64,000 nucleotides of DNA. It comes from CBDAQA01 sp965198865. GTDB lineage: Bacteria > Planctomycetota > Phycisphaerae > Tepidisphaerales > Tepidisphaeraceae. The stretch is from assembly GCA_965198865.1 (NCBI GenBank), contig CBDAQA010000022.1:186001-250000 (forward strand). Reading direction: 5' to 3'. Positions within the stretch are counted from its first letter, which is position 1; every line of letters begins with the position of its first letter. The notes below the pieces were generated by a model. The model ran no database searches. It was given only the letters and a program-made list of their open reading frames with translations, and was not told the DNA's origin. The translations under genes were made by a program, and so were the position numbers. Of this stretch, positions 1-12,079 are shown one piece after another.

Positions 1-3000
1 TGCAGTTTCAATCCACGCCCCCGTGAGGGGGGCGACGAGGCCGGGTTGCGGTACGACCCGTCGCTGTCCACGTTTCAATCCACGCCCCCGTGAGGGGGGC
101 GACCCCCTGATCACGGCCGCCGCAGCGCGGCCCAACCTGTTTCAATCCACGCCCCCGTGAGGGGGGCGACGTCGGGGTGCGTGGCCGTGGCCATCTACGA
201 CGAGGCGTTTCAATCCACGCCCCCGTGAGGGGGGCGACATGAGGGCGAAGAACTACTTGGTGACGAGGAAGACGTTTCAATCCACGCCCCCGTGAGGGGG
301 GCGACTGCAGGGCGTGGTCGTGGCGCTGGAGTTCAAGTACGTTTCAATCCACGCCCCCGTGAGGGGGGCGACGATGCTGGGGCCAGACTCGGCGATCAGG
401 TTAAGCGTTTCAATCCACGCCCCCGTGAGGGGGGCGACCCAGTGGACATATGCACAACGACCACGAAACCATTGTTTCAATCCACGCCCCCGTGAGGGGG
501 GCGACGTCATGCCACCCGAAAAATCATCCTGCTCATCGAGTTTCAATCCACGCCCCCGTGAGGGGGGCGACCGGGCGATCCTCAACGGCCAGACAGCGGG
601 CGTTGGTTTCAATCCACGCCCCCGTGAGGGGGGCGACGAGGAGGGACACGATGACGTACAGGTCTTTGGCCATGTTTCAATCCACGCCCCCGTGAGGGGG
701 GCGACGCCGGGTCGTCACAACGCACGTGCGGTCACACATGTTTCAATCCACGCCCCCGTGAGGGGGGCGACGATCGTGGTTGGTTAAGTGGAGCCCGTCG
801 GGGTCGTTTCAATCCACGCCCCCGTGAGGGGGGCGACGGAGAGGTACGTCACGAACAAGAACGCACTAATCGTTTCAATCCACGCCCCCGTGAGGGGGGC
901 GACACGACATGGCCGACGAGCTGGCGGGGCCGGCGATGCGTTTCAATCCACGCCCCCGTGAGGGGGGCGACCCGACTGGATCAGCTTGTGAGCCTGGTCC
1001 ATGACGTTTCAATCCACGCCCCCGTGAGGGGGGCGACGCTGAAGCCGTTCTGCACGGAACCCCGGACGCTGAAGTTTCAATCCACGCCCCCGTGAGGGGG
1101 GCGACTTCCGGAGTTGCCCCGCGATCCGGATGACGAGCTTGTTTCAATCCACGCCCCCGTGAGGGGGGCGACCTGGCCATGGTGGTCTCGCGAAACAGGT
1201 TGTGGTCGTTTCAATCCACGCCCCCGTGAGGGGGGCGACGCCCGCTCGAAACGTTGTCGTCCAAGGTGACGTTGTTTCAATCCACGCCCCCGTGAGGGGG
1301 GCGACGGCTCGCGATCTATCGCGGTGGTTCCGAGGACCTGTTTCAATCCACGCCCCCGTGAGGGGGGCGACTTGAGCTCCTTGTCGATCAGCTTGACGAC
1401 CGACACGTTTCAATCCACGCCCCCGTGAGGGGGGCGACCGACCGCCGGCAACACCACCGTCGCCCTGACGTGGTTTCAATCCACGCCCCCGTGAGGGGGG
1501 CGACCTCGATGCGCGAGATCACGCGGCAGTGATCGTCGCTGTTTCAATCCACGCCCCCGTGAGGGGGGCGACCCTCTGCCTGAGCGTCGAGCTTGGCGAG
1601 ACGAAGGTTTCAATCCACGCCCCCGTGAGGGGGGCGACCACTCATCAATGTGTTGACCGACGACTGCCTGTGGGTTTCAATCCACGCCCCCGTGAGGGGG
1701 GCGACGCCGTGCCGTTCACGGCTGCCCTGGACGCAATGGTTTCAATCCACGCCCCCGTGAGGGGGGCGACGTGGAATCGCCCGGACGCGGCGACGTGGAT
1801 GTTGTTTCAATCCACGCCCCCGTGAGGGGGGCGACGGCGATTGCGTGGCTGCTGTCGGATGAGGGCGAAGTTTCAATCCACGCCCCCGTGAGGGGGGCGA
1901 CGGCGAGGACGGCGGCCCGAGAAACGTCCTCCAGTCGTTTCAATCCACGCCCCCGTGAGGGGGGCGACGGGCGTTGGAACGACAGCGACAAACGGAACGG
2001 TCGTTTCAATCCACGCCCCCGTGAGGGGGGCGACTGGATGGGCGACACGGGCAGCAGCAGCGGCGTCAGGTTTCAATCCACGCCCCCGTGAGGGGGGCGA
2101 CCTCGAACGCCAGGAGCGTGAGGCCCTGTTGCGGCAGTTTCAATCCACGCCCCCGTGAGGGGGGCGACCGCGGCGTCGCGGCGGAGAGGGATCGTCACTC
2201 TGGTTTCAATCCACGCCCCCGTGAGGGGGGCGACCGGCGGGCCAACCCTGGGCCGCCGCGAAGTCGCTGTTTCAATCCACGCCCCCGTGAGGGGGGCGAC
2301 CGGGCTGAACAGGTGGAGGTCTGGCGCGCGGTCCATGTTTCAATCCACGCCCCCGTGAGGGGGGCGACTGTCCCGGAGCATCGCCCGCGCGGCCCGCGTC
2401 ATGTTTCAATCCACGCCCCCGTGAGGGGGGCGACCGTTCGGGGACGTCGGGGCCCGCTGGTTCTACGAGTTTCAATCCACGCCCCCGTGAGGGGGGCGAC
2501 CCTGGCTGCCGTGGCAGCGAGCGTTGTGGCAGCAGTTTCAATCCACGCCCCCGTGAGGGGGGCGACCCGTCTGGTCCCGCTGTTCCCGTGCTACGTGTTC
2601 GTGTTTCAATCCACGCCCCCGTGAGGGGGGCGACGACTTACATCAAAAAAACCTTCGTACTGTCCGACGGTTTCAATCCACGCCCCCGTGAGGGGGGCGA
2701 CCTCACGCCGGGTCCGGGGTAATAGTCGACCCAGAGTTTCAATCCACGCCCCCGTGAGGGGGGCGACAGCCTCAGCCGCGTCCTCAAGCTGGCGAGCCTT
2801 GTGTTTCAATCCACGCCCCCGTGAGGGGGGCGACCCGACCAGTAGACCGATCCGGGCTGGGAAAAACTGTTTCAATCCACGCCCCCGTGAGGGGGGCGAC
2901 TCGCCATTCGTGTCGGCCGTCTGGCTGGCGTACAGTTTCAATCCACGCCCCCGTGAGGGGGGCGACCTCAACGCGGCCGACGACAAGGCCCCCGACGAGA

Positions 3001-4364
3001 AGTTTCAATCCACGCCCCCGTGAGGGGGGCGACCAGGTGCTGGGTACCACCCGCCGTGTTGAAGGAGTTTCAATCCACGCCCCCGTGAGGGGGGCGACGC
3101 TCCGTTTTTCAGCAGCCGGCCGCGGTGCAATGTTTCAATCCACGCCCCCGTGAGGGGGGCGACTACGCCCCGGTCGCGGGGATGACGACGAAGATCAAGT
3201 TTCAATCCACGCCCCCGTGAGGGGGGCGACTTCAGCGGCTCCCGCCTCGCGGCCATGCAGTACGAGTTTCAATCCACGCCCCCGTGAGGGGGGCGACGGG
3301 GCAGGCCGCGGACGGCGTCGCCGGTGAACGTGTTTCAATCCACGCCCCCGTGAGGGGGGCGACTCGCCGACGACGGCAACCAGTGGTGAGGTCGGGCAGT
3401 TTCAATCCACGCCCCCGTGAGGGGGGCGACGAGTAGGTCGTGTAGGGATCGGCCTCGGGGTCGTTGTTTCAATCCACGCCCCCGTGAGGGGGGCGACGTT
3501 TGGATCGCAGACGCAGGTCGACCTGCAGATCGTTTCAATCCACGCCCCCGTGAGGGGGGCGACGCCGGCGGCGTCGGATAGCGTCTTCTGCATCTTGGCG
3601 TTTCAATCCACGCCCCCGTGAGGGGGGCGACGATGCAGCGGGAGGCCACGGGTCGCCGCGTACGCGTTTCAATCCACGCCCCCGTGAGGGGGGCGACCCC
3701 AACGAGGAGCGACCCGGCCCGCGCGACTACGGTGTTTCAATCCACGCCCCCGTGAGGGGGGCGACGGTACATCGTCCCCGCCGAGCTGAACAGCTTGGTG
3801 TTTCAATCCACGCCCCCGTGAGGGGGGCGACTATGTGTGTACATTCCATTAACGGGGCAGTATTGCGTTTCAATCCACGCCCCCGTGAGGGGGGCGACGT
3901 AATAATAGCCGACGTTAACGCTGTTAATCGTCTGTTTCAATCCACGCCCCCGTGAGGGGGGCGACCATCAAGGGAGACGCAGTCCATGCGCACGATCTCG
4001 GTTTCAATCCACGCCCCCGTGAGGGGGGCGACCGGCTCAAGGTTCTCCGTCATACAACAGTCGTAACGTTTCAATCCACGCCCCCGTGAGGGGGGCGACG
4101 GGGGGAATCTGGTCGGGGCGGGGAGGCGTCATTGTTTCAATCCACGCCCCCGTGAGGGGGGCGACGTGTATCGGGGTTTTGCCAAAACCACGATCAGCCA
4201 GTTTCAATCCACGCCCCCGTGAGGGGGGCGACGTTATAATAGGTCCAATTCGGAGGCCGGTACAAGGTTTCAATCCACGCCCCCGTGAGGGGGGCGACAG
4301 GCCGTCATCCCAGTTGAGCCACGCATGGGCGGGTTTCAATCCACGCCCCCGTGAGGGGGGCGAC
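1..4364 (-). CRISPR. Type I-C CRISPR array, 66 repeats, left end open
   Basis: A 32-base repeat (first full copy 5-36, last 4333-4364) recurs 66 times at steps of 65-68 bases. This gives 65 complete spacers of 33-36 bases and four bases of one more at the left edge. All copies I read are identical, including the last. On + each begins GTTTCAATCCACGC and holds a hairpin, CGCCCCC against GGGGGCG with loop GTGAG. Reversed, the repeat ends GTGGATTGAAAC, the type I-C form, in which Cas5c cuts the precursor and leaves a short 5' handle. Transcription should therefore run leftward and the newest spacers should lie near 4364. Spacers at 3832-3866 and 3899-3933 are AT-rich, unlike the chromosome. No cas gene is in the window. 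Confidence 0.97.
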
Positions 4365-4827
4365 GCCGTGGAGGCTAACTGCCGACGGGGCGGTCGGCAA
4401 TGGGTGGCGGCCGCGAACGGGGGCGGGGCGGCAGACGAACTGCGGGGCGGCAGGGGCGGCCGGCGGCCAAGCCGGGCGGGGACGGCGAGTTGCGGCCGTC
4501 GCGAACCTGTCGGGCGGGCGTCGTGCGCTGGACGATCGCGGCACGCGCCTGGTGGCCCGGCGACAACTGAAGGGCGCGGCGGGGCGGACCGTCCGCGGGT
4601 TAGGGGTGGCCGGGGGCCTCGCGTTGCTCACCTGCCATGGAAACCAAGTGCGGGAGTGGGAGGAACCGGACTGCCTTGTGGTGTTGGGGGTCGGCGATCA
4701 CCCGGGGAATCACGAGCGGTGGCAGAGGGAGGTGTGCTGTGCGGAGCCGGGGTACGCCGGCTCTAAACGGGGGCTCCATTCTCCTCGGTCGGAGGCGAGT
4801 TTGGGGGCATGCGGGGATCGGCCCATC
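4365..4827 (-). promoter_or_regulatory. Leader-side flank of the CRISPR array, no gene seen
   Basis: By repeat orientation this is where the leader, with its promoter and adaptation signals, should sit. The stretch is very GC-rich and I see neither the usual AT-rich leader character nor a convincing promoter. Long open frames exist on both strands, but their proteins are Arg/Gly/Ala-rich translations with no recognisable domain, so I call no gene. In type I-C loci cas2 normally lies just upstream of the leader; here a broken acnA copy follows instead. Confidence 0.45.
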
Positions 4828-4855
4828 TTGAGTCGTTCTGGCCGGCGCATAAGAT
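4828..4855 (+). promoter_or_regulatory. Duplicated acnA promoter
   Basis: TTGAGT (4828-4833), 16 bases, then TAAGAT (4850-4855), with the truncated acnA ATG at 4868. The same boxes and spacing precede intact acnA at 8511-8538. The copies differ mainly between the boxes, which supports these hexamers as the functional elements. The duplication starts near 4826. Confidence 0.5.
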
Positions 4856-4867
4856 CGCGTTCACACC

Positions 4868-5257
4868 ATGGCCAACACCACCAACCCGTTCGGTTCCGCT
4901 GCGACCCTCAAGTCCCTCGCCGGCGACGTCGGCATCTTCCGGCTGAACCGGCTGACCGAGCTGGGGATCGGGCACCTGGACAAGCTGCCGTTCTCGATCA
5001 AGGTGCTGCTGGAGAGCACGCTGCGGAACCTGGACCACTTCGTCGTGAACGAGAGCGACGTGACCGGCGTGGCCAGCTGGAACGCCAAGCATGTCAACGC
5101 GGTGGAGCTGCCGTTCTCGCCGGCGCGGGTCATTCTGCAGGACTTCACGGGCGTGCCGTGCGTGGTGGACCTGGCGGCGATGCGCAGCGCGATGAAGCGA
5201 GTGGGGTGAAACCGCAGAAGCTCAATCCGCTGTTGTAGGTCGACCACTTCGCGCAGC
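4868..5257 (+). pseudogene. Truncated duplicate of the acnA 5' end
   Basis: The first 113 codons are nearly identical to the start of aconitase at 8551 (shared stretches such as LKSLAGDVGIFRLNRLTELG). The frame then ends at a TGA (5207-5209), where a small deletion relative to intact acnA shifts the reading. Eroded similarity continues to about 5257 with more small deletions. The part has none of the iron-sulfur cysteines or substrate-binding residues, so it cannot be an enzyme. Its promoter is duplicated with it, so a short transcript or peptide remains possible. It is a remnant of a segmental duplication that also brackets the genes at 5464-8390. Confidence 0.9.
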
Positions 5258-5463
5258 CAACGAGCACTGGTCGGCCGCTGTTGGGCAGCCCGGGAGCTGC
5301 AGCGCGATCCTCGTGCGGTGGACTGAGGCGGCGGTCTGGCCGGGCAGCGCCTCGCCCGGCGGAATGCTGTCCGCTCTACGGCGCGCTCCGGGAGCGACAT
5401 GGGCTATGGGATGCCAATGGCGATGCGATGGCTCCGACAGCGCCGGCCATCCCGCGCCCGGCC

Positions 5464-7353
5464 TCAGCTAACGGTGAACGGCGTCGTGCCGACCGCCGTG
5501 GCCGAGCCGAGCGGCTGGGTGAACACCACCGACGGGTCGTACGATGCGGCCGCCGTGTCGAGCGGCACCTTCACCTTCAGGTGGACGAGCACCGGCTTCC
5601 CGCCGGGCTTCACCGTCGCCTTCGTCGCAACCGCCGGAAGCGTCACGACGGCCCCCGTCCCGACGGCCGTCAGCGTGACGGCCGCCATCGCCGAGCCGTT
5701 CGAGTTGACGTTGCCGGTATTGGCCAGCGACAGGGTGATCGTCACCGACTTGCCCGGCTTCACCGTCACCGGCGCGACGCTGGCGACGGTCGCCGACAGG
5801 GCGACGTTGGCCGCGGCCACGGTGACCGTCGGCCCGGTGGTCGCGGTCGACACGCCGCCGGTCACGTCGGTCACGACTGGGATTAGCGTGTAGCTGCCCG
5901 CCGGCAGCACCAAAGGCTTGACGGCCACGGCCGCGTTGACCGACTTGCCGCCGGCGATCGACCCGTGCTTGGCCGATCCAATCAGCGTGCCCGACGTCGC
6001 CGCCTCCCCGGCCGTCACGGCGTACAGGTCCACCGTGGACGACTTGATGGCCGCCGCGCCGGTGTTGTCGACCGAGATGGTGACCGCACCCTTGAGCTTC
6101 GTGCCGGAGACGATGCCGGTCGCCACCGTGTTCTTGGCCACGGTCGCCACCAGTGCCGACGTGTTGGTTGGTGTCGGGGTTGGGGTCGGCGTTGGCGTGG
6201 GAGTCGGGGTGGGCGTCGAGGTCCCCAGCCCGGAGATCTCGTAGACGGTCCCGCCGTTGGAGCTACCCACCCCCCCCGTTGTACCGTATAGGTTGCCGCT
6301 GGAACCGACGATCACACCCGCGTTCGGTCCGGCATTGGCCCCAGCAAACGACACGAGCGTGGTCAGGGCATGAGTTCCTGTGGCGACCTCGAAGGCCGTC
6401 CCTTCGTCGCTCGTCCCACCTTCTGCCGTCGTTCCATAAAGATTGCCATCAGCGTCAATCGCCAAGTCGCTGTTGGGCATGGAGCCGTTCGTGCCGTCGA
6501 ACGTCGCCAGCGTCGTGACCGCCTGAGTGCCCGCAGCGACTTCGAAGACGGTGCCCTCATCGTTCGTGTCGGTAGGATAAGCCGCAGTGGTTCCAAAGAG
6601 GTCGCCGTTTGCGTCAATGGCTAGGCCGCCTTTGGGTGCCTCCCCGTTGCCCGAGTAGAACGTCGCCAACACAGTCGCGACATTCGTACCCGCCGCAACC
6701 TCGAACACCGTTCCTAGAATGCTCGGGTTGTTGGACCCATAGGAAACTCCATAGAGGTTCCCGGCGGCGTCAGCGACCAAGTCTCCTGACGGGTTGCCGA
6801 CCGTCGCAGTGTTAAGTGGGGCCACCGTAGTAAGCATGTCGGTGCCCGCCGCGACCTTAAAGACGGTTGAGCTCGAGGCACCATACAAATTGCCGGCCGC
6901 GTCAGCGATCACGCCGGCAGTGGTGGTGCCGTTCGTGACTGCGTCCAAGGTGGCCAGCGTCGTGATGTCGTGCGACTCCGCCGCCACTTCAAAGACCGTA
7001 GAGCCTAGCTGCTCATTATCATGGGCAGTCGTGCCAAAGACATTTCCGGCGCTATCGACGAGGACAGGACCGTTTGGCTGATCCCCGTTAGTGCCGTCGA
7101 AAGTTCCGAGGGTCGTCACGGCGTCCGAGCCTGCAGCGACTTCAAATACGATGCCTTCGCTGTTCTGCCCCCCTCCGTACGCCGCCCCGTAGAGGTTGCC
7201 GGCGGCGTCCGCCGTGACGCCCTCAGGATCGGACCCGACCGAAGTAGAGAAAGTGGCGAGCGTTGTGAGTGTGGCACTGAAGAGCCGCCGAGCCTCAAGC
7301 TCGGCGACCATCGGAACGCCCCACGACCGAATTAGTTTGCTGCGTACCGACAT
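5464..7353 (-). CDS. LEPR-XLL surface protein with GloVer repeats
   Basis: A predicted exported protein of 629 residues. The N-terminus carries LEARRLFSA, a variant of the LEPR-XLL motif seen on planctomycete surface proteins. About residues 30-375 are tandem repeats of roughly 35-55 residues with the pattern GNLYGTT...GTVFEVA...TTLATF, the Gloeobacter/Verrucomicrobia (GloVer, TIGR03803) repeat, probably a beta-propeller. A Thr-Pro linker of about 10 TP units follows. Two Ser/Thr/Val-rich beta-sandwich modules (about 400-520 and 525-629) resemble CARDB-type domains. I start at 7353 because GAGG lies about 12 bases upstream; an ATG at 7377 is the alternative. A role in surface adhesion is inference. 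It sits inside the segment bracketed by the two acnA copies. Confidence 0.85.
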   Translation of the reverse strand: MSVRSKLIRSWGVPMVAELEARRLFSATLTTLATFSTSVGSDPEGVTADAAGNLYGAAYGGGQNSEGIVFEVAAGSDAVTTLGTFDGTNGDQPNGPVLVDSAGNVFGTTAHDNEQLGSTVFEVAAESHDITTLATLDAVTNGTTTAGVIADAAGNLYGASSSTVFKVAAGTDMLTTVAPLNTATVGNPSGDLVADAAGNLYGVSYGSNNPSILGTVFEVAAGTNVATVLATFYSGNGEAPKGGLAIDANGDLFGTTAAYPTDTNDEGTVFEVAAGTQAVTTLATFDGTNGSMPNSDLAIDADGNLYGTTAEGGTSDEGTAFEVATGTHALTTLVSFAGANAGPNAGVIVGSSGNLYGTTGGVGSSNGGTVYEISGLGTSTPTPTPTPTPTPTPTPTNTSALVATVAKNTVATGIVSGTKLKGAVTISVDNTGAAAIKSSTVDLYAVTAGEAATSGTLIGSAKHGSIAGGKSVNAAVAVKPLVLPAGSYTLIPVVTDVTGGVSTATTGPTVTVAAANVALSATVASVAPVTVKPGKSVTITLSLANTGNVNSNGSAMAAVTLTAVGTGAVVTLPAVATKATVKPGGKPVLVHLKVKVPLDTAAASYDPSVVFTQPLGSATAVGTTPFTVS

Positions 7354-7570
7354 GGTAGAACCGCCCTCGAAGCGCAAAAATTTGAAAAGGTGGTAAGGAG
7401 ACTGTTAAGGACCTTGGTGAGGCGAAGCTTAGGCTCTACCGACGCATGAAAACCGAAGCTGATCGGACTCAATTTCGCCCCCATGTGGCGGGTACCTGTC
7501 CGTGTAGGGCTACGTTTCCCTTCTCGTGTGAGCCTTGAAATAGAGCAACTTTTGACCCACTGAGACCGAT

Positions 7571-7828
7571 TTAATGCGGCTTTGGCCCCAATAGCTTCGG
7601 CAAAAAATAGAAACACGCACAACCGCCTACGATGAGCACCCCAATGCCCTTCATTAGATTGGCAAGACCTAACAATATTTTGTGACGCTGTGAAGCCCCA
7701 AAGGTCTTGAAGCCCACCACACCGCCGTCCGACCTGTTTTCGAATTCGTATCGCCTTAGCCGCTGCCCCAACAACCACCCAGCAACGAACAGGAAAGTGC
7801 CGAATAGCGCGATGATGATACCGATCAT
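7571..7828 (-). CDS. Small two-helix membrane protein, unknown function
   Basis: The protein has 85 residues. The first segment (about 2-20, IGIIIALFGTFLFVAGWLLG) is followed by a loop with FENRSDGGVVGFKTFGASQRH, then a second hydrophobic segment (about 52-75) and a Pro-rich tail. The FENR-DGGVV-F-SF signature occurs in small uncharacterised membrane proteins of many bacteria; I know no function. I chose the ATG at 7828 because AAGGGA lies about 8 bases upstream and the membrane segment then starts at once. A longer frame begins at 7882. The next gene downstream, at 7353, is on the same strand after 217 bases. Confidence 0.7.
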   Translation of the reverse strand: MIGIIIALFGTFLFVAGWLLGQRLRRYEFENRSDGGVVGFKTFGASQRHKILLGLANLMKGIGVLIVGGCACFYFLPKLLGPKPH

Positions 7829-8141
7829 GAAAAATTCCCTTCGGGGAGCCATTGCGAACCAGAAGTCGTTGCCGCCCCACAAAGAACAGAACCGGCGACG
7901 GACTTAGATCATCCAGAGGCTACTGTTGGCTGGGCAGCGACAAAAAGAGCCTCTACTTCGGTGACCCACGTCGGTTTAGACCCGTCGACGTCCTACGCGG
8001 CCCATTGCCGATCCGCACCGCTCCTCACAAGGTGTTCGGGTACGTCGAGCTTGGGTCGTCGCCGCTCCAGCCGAGCTGGGAGATTTAAACTACATCGACC
8101 GCATTTTCCGGTCAAGTCCGTGAGCCAGCCACTCACGAGGC
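7829..8141. other. Divergent intergenic region
   Basis: 313 bases between the leftward small membrane gene and the rightward XRE regulator, so it should hold promoters for both. I see a weak inverted pair, AGAGGCT (7915-7921) and AGCCTCT (7948-7954), but no strong promoter, RNA gene or coding region. Confidence 0.4.
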
Positions 8142-8390
8142 ATGCGGAAGTCGCTGTACACGCCCCGCCAGCAGACCGTCGCCGAGGCCGTGCTCGCGAT
8201 GCGGACGGCCGCCCACCTCAGCCAGCGGCAATTGGCGGCCCGGCTGCGCCGGCCGCTGAGCATCGTGAGCCGGATCGAGTCGGCCCAGCGGCGGGTGGAC
8301 CTGCTCGAATGGGTCGCCCTGTGCCGGGCCTGCGACGCCGATCCGGTCGAGGCCGGGCGCGACGTGCTACAGGTGTTGGCAGATCGCTGA
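8142..8390 (+). CDS. XRE-family helix-turn-helix regulator
   Basis: The protein has 82 residues and is essentially a single Cro/C1-type DNA-binding domain: TVAEAVLAMRTAAHLSQRQL gives the first helices, ARLRRPLSIVSRIESAQRRV the recognition helix and turn, and LEWVALCRACDADP the closing helices. There is no effector domain. The ATG at 8142 has GAGG only about two bases upstream, so the start is not certain; M20 at 8199 would cut the first helix. It lies just upstream of the acnA promoter on the same strand, so it could bind there, but that is only position. Small XRE proteins are also common as antitoxins; no toxin gene adjoins it. Confidence 0.75.
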   Translation: MRKSLYTPRQQTVAEAVLAMRTAAHLSQRQLAARLRRPLSIVSRIESAQRRVDLLEWVALCRACDADPVEAGRDVLQVLADR

Positions 8391-8510
8391 AGGGTCGCCC
8401 GGTCCGTGCGTCGCTTTCAGGGCTCGGTCTGTCGGACGCCCGCCGGGCGCAGGCGGCCGGATGCCGACGGGGACGGCCACGACCCTAGCGGCGCGGGCCG
8501 GCGGTGAACC

Positions 8511-8538
8511 TTGAGTCGCCCCGGCCGGCGCATAAGAT
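8511..8538 (+). promoter_or_regulatory. acnA promoter, probably leaderless transcript
   Basis: TTGAGT (8511-8516), a 16-base spacer, and TAAGAT (8533-8538). Transcription would start at about 8545, only some six bases before the ATG at 8551. No Shine-Dalgarno sequence fits between them, so the mRNA may be leaderless or nearly so. The same boxes are kept in the broken duplicate at 4828. Confidence 0.55.
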
Positions 8539-8550
8539 CGCGGTCATACC

Positions 8551-11340
<2,790 letters not shown>

Positions 11341-11401
11341 TCCGGGAGCTGGCGCGAACGTCTTCAATCCCGGGCGGAATCCCGAGGAATGGGGTACGGC
11401 A

Positions 11402-12055
11402 ATGAAGAAGGAGGAGATGCAGGAACACCATTCGCATTACATGCGAATGGCAACTGAGGCATCAGCGGCCGAACGCGTGGGAAAGCATCGCGAGGCCATC
11501 CGTATTGCTCGGAAAGCATGGCCGCACGTAGATGGACTCCTGCTGTTCGATCGTCGCTTTGGGGGCAGGACTATAACGACGGTTGACGCCATAGACGTCA
11601 TACTTCGCTGTGCACCTCTGCTACTAGATTATAAGGCTCTCGTTGCCGTTGCGTGCTTCTTGAACGAATGCAAACGCGTCGAGCGTGAGGTTCCGGGTTA
11701 TACGGCGTCCTTAACCAGTGCAAATGCGAGGCTGCACGAAAACCATAGATTGTGGTCGTACCTTGACCAGCAGGGAGAAGTCGGCTTCGAAGAATTCGTT
11801 GCGCTGTTCGGCGGCGACAAAGACGATTGGCATGCGACTCTAGACGCGTGGTCAACCATGCGCTTGGTTCTTCGAACCACGCGTGGGCGGTCGCACGTTT
11901 TCCGGCTCATTACGCGGCTCGGAGAAGTCGTGCGAGCGAAGTGTCCGGGCTGTGGAAAGCTGACAAACGGCCCGAAGCGTTTGTATCTCGAACCGAGCCG
12001 CTGCGATGCTTGCAACGCATTGAAGCACTTTGTCATTATGGAAATAGCCATCTGA
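11402..12055 (+). CDS. Unknown protein with C-terminal zinc ribbon
   Basis: The protein has 217 residues. The first two thirds are helical and TPR-like in feel (AERVGKHREAIRIARKAWPH), followed by a winged-helix-like stretch (GEVGFEEFVALFGGDKDDWH) and then KCPGCGKLT...SRCDACNAL near the C-terminus, two CxxC pairs that should bind one zinc ion. I recognise no named family. The start is set by an ATG with AAGGAGG only after it, so it is taken as the first ATG of the frame. It lies 61 bases after acnA and 24 bases before the DUF4041 gene, with which it may be co-transcribed. Codon use looks less GC-biased than acnA, consistent with accessory origin. Confidence 0.7.
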   Translation: MKKEEMQEHHSHYMRMATEASAAERVGKHREAIRIARKAWPHVDGLLLFDRRFGGRTITTVDAIDVILRCAPLLLDYKALVAVACFLNECKRVEREVPGYTASLTSANARLHENHRLWSYLDQQGEVGFEEFVALFGGDKDDWHATLDAWSTMRLVLRTTRGRSHVFRLITRLGEVVRAKCPGCGKLTNGPKRLYLEPSRCDACNALKHFVIMEIAI

Positions 12056-12079
12056 CTACGAGTTGTAGAGGGCCGGTCA

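Noticed and set aside
8..4339. Many open frames of 60-226 codons on both strands across the CRISPR array, with repeated peptides such as SPPSRGRGLK or SIHAPVRGA
   Set aside because: They are translations of the CRISPR repeat, whose steps of 65-68 bases keep frames open by chance.
1..4364. The array read rightward with its leader beyond the left edge
   Set aside because: The type I-C repeat ends in ATTGAAAC in the transcript direction, which here is the - strand.
4351..5238. Long + frame that spans the array flank and the acnA remnant
   Set aside because: It reads the acnA remnant out of frame and gives an Arg/Gly-rich protein without any domain.
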